Assembly (NCBI GenBank): GCA_037349105.1
Contig: JAYJMM010000038.1
Span: forward strand, 2,826,501-2,890,500
Length of the DNA: 64,000 nt
From: Limnomonas spitsbergensis
Lineage: Eukaryota > Chlorophyta > Chlorophyceae > Chlamydomonadales
Reading direction: 5' to 3'
Shown: piece by piece, positions 19,894-32,000 of the stretch
Layout: each line of letters opens with the position of its first letter
How positions within the stretch are numbered: position 1 is the first letter of the stretch
Translations under genes and position numbers: made by a program
The notes under the pieces: model-generated
Database searches by the model: none
Seen by the model: only the letters and a program-made list of their open reading frames with translations
Told to the model about the DNA's origin: nothing

Positions 19894-20079
19894 TTCATTG
19901 CAAGACAAGCCTTGATCACTGCCCTCATAAAGGCTCCTTGCTTCAGCCTAGGTAGGGCCACCACAACCAGCCTGAAGTCCTGAATACATGAGCCATGTTT
20001 GAATTCCTGGTTTTTGATGGGTCATGCTAACACAGCCCCGAGCCATCACACTTGCAGTAGCCACCTAAAGATTCAGACA

Positions 20080-20600
20080 GCCAAAGCCTAAACCCTAACA
20101 AACACCTGAGGAGCCAACGGGCAGACAGCTACCAGGCGTTCAAAATACTGGGCAAGCTGTGGGCAGACAGACTCTACCAGATAAATACAAAAAAAACTGG
20201 CATGCCCACACATTCAGACAGCCACTTCAAAAAACCTGACAGACCCATGGACTAACATCTCTTCCAAATACCTGACATGCCTATGAGGAGACAGCGACTA
20301 CCAGTACACAAATAAGAAACATCTGGAACTTCTAGACGGAGACAGCTTCGGAACAAATACCTGACACGTCTACAGGCAGTCAGGCAGGGCAGACCAAACG
20401 GGCAGACAGCTACCATACTGATATATGACAGCAGGCGTAAGAAAACAAATACTAATACCTGGAGAGCCAAAAGACACGACAAACAGAAGACACGACAAAT
20501 AAAACCCAGCGGCACTTCCAGAACAGCCGTCACATCCAGCCTGGCAGGCAGTGGCCACCCAGCAAAAACAACAGCAAAACAAATAATGGACCAGCATGCA
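20080..20600. repeat. Degenerate repeat of about 60-75 bp
   Basis: Recurring AGACAGCTACCA, AAATACCTGACA and GGGCAGACAG blocks show an old tandem array. No gene was recognised within it. Confidence 0.6.
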
Positions 20601-20750
20601 GCATGACGGGTACTGTATGCAGTGCCAAGTTGATTATCAAACAGAGCTGCTCTCACATGTGGCATAATTCAGCCGGTCTCGTTTGCCTTTCCGGCCTTCC
20701 CTTTTGGTCCTTTTCTTCCTTTTTTTGCCCCCTTTCATGTTTCTACAGTT

Positions 20751-20804
20751 GGGCGCCCCCGCGGCCGAGCTTTGAGCGGGCCCAGAGGTGTAACGTTATT
20801 GACA
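20751..20804 (+). repeat. CGGCCGAG family repeat, copy 2
   Basis: GGGCGCCCCCGCGGCCGAGC, TTTGAGCGGGCCCAGAGGTG and TAACGTTATTGAC, again after a polypyrimidine tract ending TTTCTACAG. ATGTGGCATAATTCAG occurs on both sides (about 20658 and 20804), so the block may be an insertion with a 16-bp flanking duplication. Confidence 0.85.
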
Positions 20805-21419
20805 TGTGGCATAATTCAGGCGAAACAGAAACATGGCAGCACACCCTCACATGCCTCAAGCAGGCTGTTGATGGTACCGTCTGACCATGCACCTGAGCAA
20901 ACCGCAACCTGCTTGTTGCATTCAGTAAGCTCAAGCTGTGCCACCGTGACCTCCGGCTGTTGATCAGGGCAACAGTTGCGCAGGGCTGGCCAGTCCAGAT
21001 CACGCAATAAAATTGCTGCTCCAGGCTTGACTTTAACCTGAGGGGCCGCCGTGCAGGTAAGTGCTCACTCAGGACTGCTCGTGCCTGGGCTCCTGCATCT
21101 AAAAAGTGTTATGCTGTCCGTCCAATAGGTATGCCACTATCTATGCCCACCGCCCACGTAGGATGGAGGGATGGATAGCTTGCCAATAGGATATAGGATG
21201 GAGTGGTGGAGAGCTTGCTAATAGTAGGTTATACGATGGAGCACGGTTGAGTGCGCCTAGTGCGTGGGGCTTGCCACTAGGGAGCCACGTATGTCTCACC
21301 GCTGGGTCCAAGCTTCCCAGGCAGCCGGCCAGATCTGTGCAGCTTTCTGAACGCCTGGCTGCACGATCTGCATGCCGCTTCCTAAGCGACTCGGTCCACA
21401 GGCCTCAGAGGAAGCGGGC

Positions 21420-21990
21420 CAGAGGAGTTTGGTTTTCATACTGTCACGTCGCCCTGCTGCACGAGATGCTGCTGGCTAAGCAGATAGGCCCTACCAGACA
21501 GCAGGTAAGACCTGCGACCACTGAGTGCGGCTGAGCAAAAGGTTTTCGAGCGTCAAGCCGTCAAGCTCACGGCCTCACTGTTGCATGAGCTGTGTTTCTT
21601 CGGGTCCAGGCCTCGGGTCCAGGCATTCGGCCAAGCAAACCAGTGTGACATTCAGAGTGCCATGCTTGCCTTGCTGCACGAATTGCTGCTGGCCAAGCTG
21701 TTCCGGCCCGAGGCAAAGTCACTCATCTCCATGTCGCCCCCGGCTGCCATGCGGGCGTTTGCCTGCTGCTGCGTGCTCCCTTTCGTTCCAGCAGCTTCCT
21801 GTGGCTTTTTGGCAGGGATGATTGACCTGCCGGCTGTGGTGCTGCCGACGGTCATGGAGGTCCAGGCAGCCTTCAGACCGCTCGCAAACGACTGCATGTC
21901 GCGAGAGTCACGCCGAGTCTCGTTTCGAGGCCGATGACTGCAGGGGCACGGATCCGATCCGAGATTCCGATGACGCAGCAGGTTAGTCAA
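21420..21990 (+). other. Exon-like fragments, possibly the 5' part of the coiled-coil gene
   Basis: Two related stretches encode ALLHEMLLAKQ (about 21452-21484) and ALLHELLLAKLFRPEAK (about 21667-21720). Strong donors CAG|GTAAGA at 21504 and CAG|GTTAGT near 21979 follow; another CAG|GTAAGT is at 21056. The second stretch continues open to a stop at 21937. They fit the pattern of duplicated exon edges, but no unbroken phase chain to 23008 was found. Confidence 0.35.
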
Positions 21991-22314
21991 GAGCGACCAG
22001 TCAGTAAGCCGTGGGAGGCAGCGTTGATTACCAGCAAGCGATTGCCAGGGCTTTGAGTTGTGGCACGAAGATGACAGGAGTTCCGTATTGGATGGATGAC
22101 TAGGATGACACTGCAGTCAGACAGCGGTGGGCAACGATGTCGATCGCATTGTGGCATGGGTGACGACATGCTTGGATCTGTTTCTAGGATTATGACAGCG
22201 GGATGAATGGTGATGAGATCAGTGTCAATGAGCCCAACCGAGACGGTAGCTCCAATGTACTACCGGTATAAGGAAGTTAGCAGTCACTCCGCAAAAGGAC
22301 CACTCGTCCCAGGC

Positions 22315-22372
22315 CGTCCCAGAGGCATCCCACGTCCTACCTGGGACGCCCACCTGGGATGCCTCTGGGACG
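22315..22372. repeat. Perfect 18-bp inverted repeat (hairpin)
   Basis: CGTCCCAGAGGCATCCCA at 22315-22332 pairs perfectly with TGGGATGCCTCTGGGACG at 22355-22372 across a 22-base loop. Confidence 0.9.
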
Positions 22373-23007
22373 TCTCCTATATTTCACTTTGTCCATGGAC
22401 GCGTAGTGTACAGTGTAGCACCTACCGTTTATATAGTCAACACAAGATCAGGGCACACTCTGTGCGCGTTTGTGTGATGCGCGAGATTTTAATGGTGTTA
22501 AACAATATCTTTCAATTTTAATACCGCATCGCAATGGTTTGAACCTCTCGAGTCATCGGTACCTGAGATCTCTGATCCGTACCTCTGATCTCTACATCCA
22601 GCTAAGTGTACAGAAATGTATGCAATGGTCAAAATCCACACATTTCAACTGCTTTCATTTCCTGTGTGGGAGGGTCGCAGGTCTAACAGCTGCCTTTGAA
22701 CAACCCACACTTCATCGTCATCGCAGCCAGCAACTGCGCGATGAGAGGCGCAAGGAACACTATGGCTGACTTAACCGCGGTTCAGGACAAAAACAGGTGT
22801 GGAGGCGTCCAGTGCCCTTTTATCTCGAATGCGATCAGGCCGCCCAAACCTAGCCCGTCTGGACCAAGCTATCTTATCACGAAACTATGCTGTTTAAATT
22901 CAGGAACGCATCGTACGAATACCCGGTATCGAGCGACTGGTCTCTCTCGCACCGGTGAGTCCTGTCCCTGGCTCCCTGCCTATCGAGTAAGGGATTCAAC
23001 GCCCCAG

Positions 23008-26000
23008 GCTCCTCAGCAGCAGTCATGTCCCTTTCAACTGAAAGGGAGGGTGCATGCCAATGCTTTTTGTGAGCACCAGGCCGAATTGGGCAGGTTGCTG
23101 GGTGCCATTGTTGAGTCCATGGGGACCAAGCCTAGACCGGCCGACAGCCGGTGACTCAAGCTACATGGCTTGATGGCTTGCTGCGCCATGCCCCTCCCGC
23201 TGGCCGCTGGCCGTGATGTAGCTGAATTGTAGCCGAAAAAACCTATGCTAGTAGTGTACACAAATGCAGCACAGAATCTTGGAAACAATTATTCATCTAC
23301 TGAGAGGGTCTTCGTGGCTTATGCCATATTGCCATGTGTACTTGTTTGGATCAGTGAATACCCGCTGGGCCGTGCTGAACGCTCAGACGTGTGGGGCTGG
23401 TAGGGGATGAGCAAGCTCAAGTCCAGCTACCATGCACAGCCAGTACCATGGTTCAGCCATGCCACCCTCATGCATGCCATGTGCTGTACCTAAAGCTGTC
23501 ATTCAGATGCCGTCATTCGGACTAGATGCTGGCTAGGAAGCGGCTTGGGGTATTCAGGTTCGATGCCCTCATTGTTTGTACCAGGCAGCGGACATTGCAC
23601 CTCAGTGTCTTGGGGGGGGCCTCATCAAGCAGGCTTACCAGCTGAACCCCTCATGTCAGTGCGACTGATGACTCGCCTATCCCCGCTGCACAGATCCGCT
23701 GGTGGCTGCAGCTCTCAAAAGCAAGCCTGTCCCTCTCACCCCCTCCGCATGCAGGCATGTCTTATTTGCTCATTCTTTCTGCACAGGTCAAGTGGTCGCT
23801 ACAGCTCTCGCAAGCAGGCTTGCCTGAGCCAGAGTGTGGACCTCACGAGCCTGTCACAGGCCCGACGCCATCAGCCACACGTGAGCCTCGCATAGGGCCC
23901 ACAATACAAATGACATGTAGAAAGAGAGAAACTACGCCCTGCAGGGGCGTGAGAGTTAAGGAAACAGTGCAGGGCATGGGCCGAGGCGTTGTCCGCGCCG
24001 TCACCATAAAGGACACATACACATATTTCCTGGTATGCTTTCTATTGCCCTTCCAACCTGCCCCGATTTGCCGAGCCTTTTCTTGTGTGTGCTTCCTTGC
24101 AGGGAATTCAGTCCGCATCGTTGCCGGGCTACCACTCCCCCATGCAGAAGGTACTGAGATCACAGCTGGTGCCCCGGGCAGTTAGTAACTGCTCCATTCC
24201 CATAACATTGACACTGTCGTCATGACATACGTATACTTGCATCATGTCATGCTTAACCTCCCCCGCACTGTTATCAGCTGCCAGTGGTCCCCTCCTAAAT
24301 CCTGAAACTGCCACCTAAATCCTGAAACTGCCGCCGGAATCCTGATGCTGCCTCCACATCCGCCTCATCCCTGTCTGCCTGCATGCCCAACCCCAGAGCC
24401 CCAGCCGTACCCAGCCCCAGCATTTGTATCGCTCCAGAACCGACCCAGTCATCACTCCATGGTGCCTTGTTCAGGTCAACTCCTTCAGCAGCATCCCCGA
24501 CGCCGTCCCTGGGGCAACGGGTCAACCCAACCACAAGCGGGCCGCCCTGGCCTCCCCTCCCTATCCGATGAGCCCCCTGAAGCTGCAGCGGCATCACGCA
24601 GACACCCAAGCTTCAAACACGGCCGCAATTCTGAACGCACCTCTCTCTGAGCTTTCCCGCTCCTGCAAAGAAGCTTCCCAAAATATTGGCGTCCTGCCCC
24701 TCCGCGCCAAGGTAGGCATGCCAGACTGGGATCAGGCTCGATTGTGCATGCCACTGTGCCTGGTGCATGAGCCTATGAGTGCTGGAGGTGTGGCACAGGG
24801 ACGAGCTCGGGGCCGAGCTTTCGGAGCCGGTATGGAGCAAGGTATACACTGCCATGAAACAGCAGTGAATTAGAACAGGACTGATATACCTATATGTGGA
24901 CACATAAACACATGAACACATGAACACATGAACACATAAACACATAAACACATGAACACATGAACACATGAACACATAAACACATGAACACATGAACACA
25001 TAAACACATAAACACATAAACACATGAACACATGAACACATGAACACATAAACACATGAACACATAAACACATAAACACATAAACACATAAACACATGAA
25101 CACATGAACACATAAACACATAAACACATAAACACATAAACACATAAACACATAAACACATAAACACATGAACACATAAACACATAAACACATAAACACA
25201 TAAACACATAAACACATAAACACATAAACACATAAACACATGAACACATAAACACATAAACACATAAACACATGAACACATGAACACATGAACACATAAA
25301 CACATAAACACATAAACACATAAACACATAAACACATAAACACATAAACACGCACCGGCAAGCATAAGCGCAAATGATGGGAGCAAACCTGCACCCTGAC
25401 TACGTCAGAATTTCGTTGAGCATTCCCCAGTTTTGTTTGTTGCCAAGTATACCCGCAAGTATACCCGCAAGTATACCCGCAAATTCGGCTGCGTTTTTTT
25501 AGCCCCATGGCCTACAGGTGTTCCCTCATTGGCCTGTGCATGCTAAATTCTCCTGGCATGGGGTGGGGGGGAAGAGGGGGTAGAAGAGGCACTCCCATGG
25601 ACAGTCATCAGGGTTGTAAGGGGGCATGCACAAGAAACCCTGTGCTCACCTAGATGCCCAGAACCTGCAGAATCTGCTCCTTGTGTGTCGGCACGCCAGC
25701 AGGAGTCCACAAAGGTCAAAGGCCTCATAATGCGAGGCTGGCATATGGGGTGGGGTAGACGAGGCACTCCAAGGGCCAGTTATCAGGGCGGCAGGCGCAA
25801 GTACGATCGCCCTTCAGGTCCACTGATGTACTGTAGATTTGATTTGCCTTCCCTTGGACATAAAAAAATGTATTCTCTTAATGCTGCCCTCAGGGCATAC
25901 TGTCATCAACACCTCTTAATTTCTGACTGAAAACTGGCGTCGACAATCCATAAGGTAGTACATTCATGAATCCCTCAGCCCCAGACAAGGTTAATTATGA

Positions 26001-29000
26001 GGGAAGGCAAAGCAAATCTACGATATATACAAGTTGCTGAACCTATTCCCATTTGCCATCACACCAGCAGGAGTCCACGGAGGCCAGCTGCCAGCTCCTT
26101 GCTGCAAGACAGGAGGCAGGACAACTACGGGCTGTGGTCCTGGAGAGGTGAGACGACGGAGAAACGCGCATCTCATGGCAGAGGTCCTAGCGCCTGGAAT
26201 GTGGCTCTGCTTGAAGGGTAGAGGTTTTGGGGGCATACCCAGTCATGAGACCAACAACGGGTCCTAGACGGTGCATCGCGGCTTTGCATGGTGAAGACTC
26301 TTTTGAGTGGGGAGGGGGTGAGACCAGTTTTTGCTTCAGTGGAACCTTCCTTGTGGTGGGCTAGGGTCTCATCTTCGGTCGGTCGGCAGTGCAGCAGACA
26401 GCCAGACATGCGCCCTTGTGTGGCGGTGCTGCCTCCACAGTCCACCCTCTCATGCTGCAAGGAGGGCAACGGGGCAAACCGTAGATTTGATCTGCCTTCC
26501 CTTGGGTGAAAACAGGATTTGTTTCAATGCTGCCCTCAGGGCTAGTTATCCTCCCAAACTCTTACTTTCTGACTGAAAACTGGCATCGACGATCAATAAA
26601 TAGTATATGCATGGATCCTTCAACCCCAAACAACGTTATTATTTTAATACCGTAGATATGCTTTGCCTTCCCTCATAAAAAGGGAAGGCAAAGCAAATCT
26701 ACGGTATTAAAATAAAAAAGGTTCAGCCGGTCTGGCCCACACTTTGCCGCTCGGCCGTGGTTTATGGCCTCCCACTTGTCCATTCCTGTCCACGTTGAGG
26801 TTTGAAAAAGTGTGGACTGGAAAAGTGTGTGCTGCTGACTCTGCTGACTCTGAATGAAAGAGGGTATGGCATCTGATTCGATTTGAAGGGGATTCCAGCG
26901 TCTTCCCTGCCTCGCGGCCTCTGCTTTGAATCCTGCCCACTGGCTAGTGTGGCGTCTGAAATATGTGTGTGCGCCTTTGGGTGGCTTTGCAGGGAGGCCG
27001 AGGCTAACCGCCTGCGCTCAGAGATGGAGGCGTGGCAGCTCCTCTGCAAGCAGGTGGGCTTGGGCTGTGGGTTCGTGGGGATGTGGGTTCGAATCCCATT
27101 GGAGTCGCCTGAACGATTGGTAAAACCTCTTGGCGTGAAATACCGTGGCTGGTCCGTGGCTGGTCGAGAGGGAAATCGTAAAAGATTACTGAGGTACCGT
27201 CGAGTGATTGATCCACAATCGCAATAACACGGGGAAGGATGCGCGTATCCTGTACGGGAAGGTCTGTCCCTCGGGATCGCCTACACCTAGGGATTCGTTA
27301 ACACGCACGAAGGATTGGAAACCATACGTAGTACTTACTTCTTACTGGGCTTGGGCTCGAAGAGCGCGCCAGCACACAGCTCATCCTGCTATCAAATATA
27401 TATATCCTGTTATTGATATCATGCTTACTATCAATTAATGAATCGTTGACAAGCAGGTTGACCTGGGCTCAACCTTTAAACCCTAAACCCTGACCTCAAA
27501 CCCTAAACCCTAATCCCATGACAAGCAGGTGTACCTGGGCTCAAAGAGCTTCAGCACACAAATGTTCGTATCAAATTGGTAATTATGTTTGCTTCTGATA
27601 TACTGCTTGCTATTGATATCATGCTTGATGTTCATGAAATTCATTATCATCCTGTCAATGATTGAATGCACAGCAAGCAGGTGGACCTGGGCTTCGTGTT
27701 GCATGTCCGCCCTGCCTGGTCCCTCACGCCCTCCTAGGCAACATGGGACTGGCTGTAAGCCTCAACATGGGACTGGCTGTAAGCCTCAACATGGGACTGG
27801 CTGTAAGCCTCAACATGGGACTGGCTGTAAGCCTCAACATGGGACTGGCTGTAAGCCTCAACATGGGACTGGCTGTAAGCCTCAACATGGGACTGGCTGT
27901 AAGCCTCAACATGGGACTGGCTGTAAGCCTCAACAAGGGACTGGCTGTAAGCCTCAACATGGGACTGGCTGTAAGCCTCAACATGGGACTGGCTGTAAGC
28001 CTCAACATGGGACTGGCTGTAAGCCTCAACATGGGACTGGCTGTAAGCCTCAACATGGGACTGGCTGTAAGCCTTAACATGGGACTGGCTGCAAGCCTCA
28101 ACTTGGGACTGGCTGTAAGCCTCAACATGGGACTGGCTGTAAGCCTCAACATGGGACTGGCTGTAAGCCTCAACATGGGACTGGCTGTAAGCCTCAACAT
28201 GGGACTGGCTGTAAGCCTCAACATGGGACTGGCTGTAAGCCTCAACATGGGACTGGCTGTAAGCCTCAACATGGGACTGGCTGTAAGCCTCAACATGGGA
28301 CTGGCTGTAAGCCTCAACATGGGACTGGCTGTAAGCCTCAACATGGGACTGGCTGTAAGCCTCAACATGGGACTGGCTGTAAGCCTCAACGTGGGAATGG
28401 CTGTAAGCCTCAACATGGGACTGGCTGTAAGCCTCAACATGGGACTGGCTGTAAGCCTCAACATGGGACTGGCTGTAAGCCTCAACATGGGACTGGCTGT
28501 AAGCCTTAACATGGGACTGGCTGCAAGCCTCAACTTGGGACTGGCTGTAAGCCTCAACATGGGACTGGCTGTAAGCCTCAACATGGGACTGGCTGTAAGC
28601 CTCAACATGGGACTGGCTGTAAGCCTCAACATGGGACTGGCTGTAAGCCTCAACATGGGACTGGCTGTAAGCCTCAACATGGGACTGGCTGTAAGCCTCA
28701 ACATGGGACTGGCTGTAAGCCTCAACATGGGACTGGCTGTAAGCCTCAACATGGGACTGGCTGTAAGCCTCAACATGGGACTGGCTGTAAGCCTCAACAT
28801 GGGACTGGCTGTAAGCCTCAACGTGGGAATGGCTGTAAGCCTCAACATGGGACTGGCTGTAAGCCTCAACATGGGACTGGCTGTAAGCCTCAACATGGGA
28901 CTGGCTGTAAGCCTCAACAATCGGAACCCAAACCAACGGATAGCGTATGTCTCATCAAATGAACAGCAGTCGCCTACTTGCCCAGCTCCTAAAGGCTATC

Positions 29001-32000
29001 TCTGCTGGCTGATCCAACCCGCCTGTTCGACCTCCATGCAGGGCACATACCAGCATGAATTATTTCCTCCTCATCTGCACACAAATTAGATGTTGTTGCT
29101 TTTGTTACAAAGTTGACGCAACCACCCACAGCCTTTTGCGAAAGGGCCAGGCAGAGCAAACCGGGGAGAAACCAGAAAACGAGGAACGCAACAGGCACCA
29201 GCAGAGATCAAACCAAAGCACAATCAACTATATGTTGACGGTCATGACGTCTGGGGGGATGCAATATTGATGCGATGTGTGCTTGGGCAGGGTGGAGTCA
29301 AATTTGGGATAGCTGTGCCCAACTCAACAGCAATTGTCTTCACGTCCGAGTCAGGTGCATCTCGGCATATAGCCAAGAGGGCCTAGAATAGGGAAGCTCC
29401 GGTGCTCAGGCTACCGGCCTACGTCCAGTCAAGGTTGGGTCGTCCCCATAGGCCTGCACTGCTTGCCACCCGGCGGGCCTCCCAAGCGTGGTCTGGCACA
29501 CACTACATGAACACTGAATCCGTGATATGGTCCCCCAATTCCCGTTGGCATGCCCTGCTGGACACCCAGCAGGCCCCCAAACAGGGTCTAGCACACACTG
29601 AATGAACACTGAATCCCTTATTGGGTCCCCAATCCCCATTGGATCACCCTGCTGGACACCTTTCGGTCCCCCCAACCGGGGTCTGGCACACACTGAATCC
29701 GTGATTTACCCTTTGCCGCTGCCTTGCTGGTTTCCAGGAGGAGGGCCAGCTGTCTGCTGCGGCAGCAAAGGCCAGGGCCTTGCAGACCTGGGGCACCAAG
29801 ATGGAGGCAGAGGCCTTCCAGCTTCGTGAGCAGCTCTATATGGCAGAAGCCGGCACGAAAGCTGCACGTCAGGTGGGTAGTTGAGGATGATAAGAGCAAA
29901 CCTGGACCCTGACTACGTCAAATTGGGGGAAGCATTCCCCAGTTTGGTTTGTTACCATGCCCCCTAAGCACCCGACGAGCCTCCTAGTTAAGAGCCACCT
30001 CATTGCCTGGCTCCTCTCCCCAGTTGCCACCCTCATTACATTACTTTGAGTGAAGCTGGCCTACAGGTGCTCCTTAAATTGAATTTCCGTCAAACTTAGA
30101 TTTCCCCCCATTTGGGGGGCTCAGATTGGCAATAGTCTCCGAGATAGAATCAGTTTGGGACTACAGTATCATCACTGCCCGTTTATAAAGAGTTGGGTGA
30201 AAACGTCCGTCAGAAGAGTCGGCGCTTTAAACTGCAGTCATCCCACTCCTCAAGCTTGCACAAGCAGTTCACCGTTCGGTAGAGAGTCCTGCCCTCAGAA
30301 AGTGTAACCAGTGTCGGGGGGGCCGGTTTCGGAGCAAAACTAAATCTGCTATCACTGAACTGGAGACGACTCGAAAGTCTTCAGAGGGGACAAAACTGAC
30401 GGTTTGGAGCGCATTGAAAAGCCCAATAACCGCTGGCCAAAGGGGTGCTCCAAGGTAACGGGGAGCATGAGAAGCTAAAGCGGAGGTTAGGGTGGGTGGG
30501 TTCGAAAGTAAGAGAAGCTTCAAGCTCAGACGTGGAGGAAACACTTTTCCGACTGAAGGTCTTTCACGAGCTTAGCTCCTATACACCCCATATAGGGGTT
30601 TAGGGTTACGATCGAGTATTTCCACTCTTTTAGCCCCCCAAATCCTTCAGGTTTGTGCATTACTATGCTCTAACCTTGCTCATTTTTTCAGGTAGCCTGC
30701 AAAACAATCCCAGTACCGGTACTCATTAGGAAAACGTAATTATAAAAGATCGTTGCTACAGAAGCCTCCCCCTGATCCCCCCAGCCTGCAATCCACAGGA
30801 GTCGCAGGCCCCCCGGCAAACCTCACGCGCGGCTTCGCCGCGCTGTCCACACTTTGTCACACCTAAGCATTTTTTAGTAATTGCATGTTTAATTAATGCA
30901 TATTTTGAAAAAAGACACTGCATCCCCCGAATCCCCCCGGCCTGCATTCCCCAGGAGTCGCAGGCCGCTGGCCGCGAGGCTGCGTCGGCCCGCGTGGAGG
31001 CGGCCGGGCGCATCGCGGCAGCTGAGGCAGCGCAGCGCCTCGAGCGGTCAACGGAGGGGCGCGAGGCTCGAGCAGCGGCGCTAGTGGCTGAGCTGCAAGC
31101 AGCCCGTGCTGAATGCGAGGCCATCAGGCGCAGCGCAGAGGCCGCGGTACATCTGCAACAGGACAGCAACAGCTGCAACAGGCCATTGGCGGCCGCAACA
31201 GCCGAACCTAAGGTGGCCATGCTACCGGAGACACATGCGGCGGTGCCACTTTTCCCTGTAACCCTAACCTTGGACCAGCAGATCCAGCAGAAAGTAGCTG
31301 ACCTGGCTGAGCTGCAGCAGTACTGTCAGGAGCTGGAGGTCGCTAGGGTGCAGTCTGAGGAACGGAAGGGCATGGCGGAGTCCAAGGCTGCAGTGCTTGA
31401 GGCAGAGGTTGGGAGGCTTACCGCGGCGGTGAAGGCTGCTGAGGCTAGCGCTGCGGAGGCCTTGGCGCAGATAGAGAAGCTGACGGATGCAGTTGCAGCT
31501 GCTGAGGCAAATGCAGCTGCCTCGGACACAGCTGCTGATACAGCCAAAGACATGGCAGCTATGGCTGAGGCGAATGCAGCTGCCTCCGACGCAGCTGCTG
31601 ATACAGCCAAGGCAATGGTTGCTACTGCTGAGGCAAAGGCTACTGCCTCCGACGCAGCTGCTGAGGTAGCCAAGGAGATGGCTGCTGCCTCTGATGCGAC
31701 TGCTGAAACAACCAAGGAAATGGCAGCTGCCTCTTATGCAGCGGCGGAGGCGGCGGCGGAGATTGCGGATGAGGCGGTGGAGGCCACCGCCGCTGCCATG
31801 GCCCTGATGGCCCATGGGAATGCTGAGGTGGCGCGCTTGGAGCTGGCGCTGTCCCGCTGCAACGGGGTCGATTCTGAGGTGGTGCGCGTGCAGCTGGGTC
31901 GATTCCCAGCTGCAGCTGAGGGGGTGCGCATGCAGCTGGGTCTGTCTGGCGGCTCCTCAGATCTGGGGGCCTCGAGCTCCCTCGTTGAGCAACTGGAGGC

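Noticed and set aside
20252..20665. 137-residue minus ORF with hydrophobic stretches
   Set aside because: It crosses a degenerate tandem repeat, and the hydrophobic pattern repeats with the array period.
22696..22800. Additional exon of the coiled-coil gene (MADLTAVQDKNR followed by GTGTGG)
   Set aside because: Its donor leaves phase 2 while the next accepted exon at 23008 starts in phase 0.
24613..25508. Minus ORFs made of CVYVFMCL repeats that look membrane-like
   Set aside because: By-product of the 8-bp AACACAT(A/G) array in an intron of the plus-strand gene.
27078..27115. tRNA gene
   Set aside because: Only the T-arm and acceptor half are present; no D-arm or anticodon stem could be drawn upstream.
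27662..29089. 475-residue plus ORF with 49 NMGLAVSL repeats, resembling a repeat protein
   Set aside because: No supported start or conserved flanks, and skipping it keeps the coiled-coil gene in phase. Minus-strand frames are equally open.
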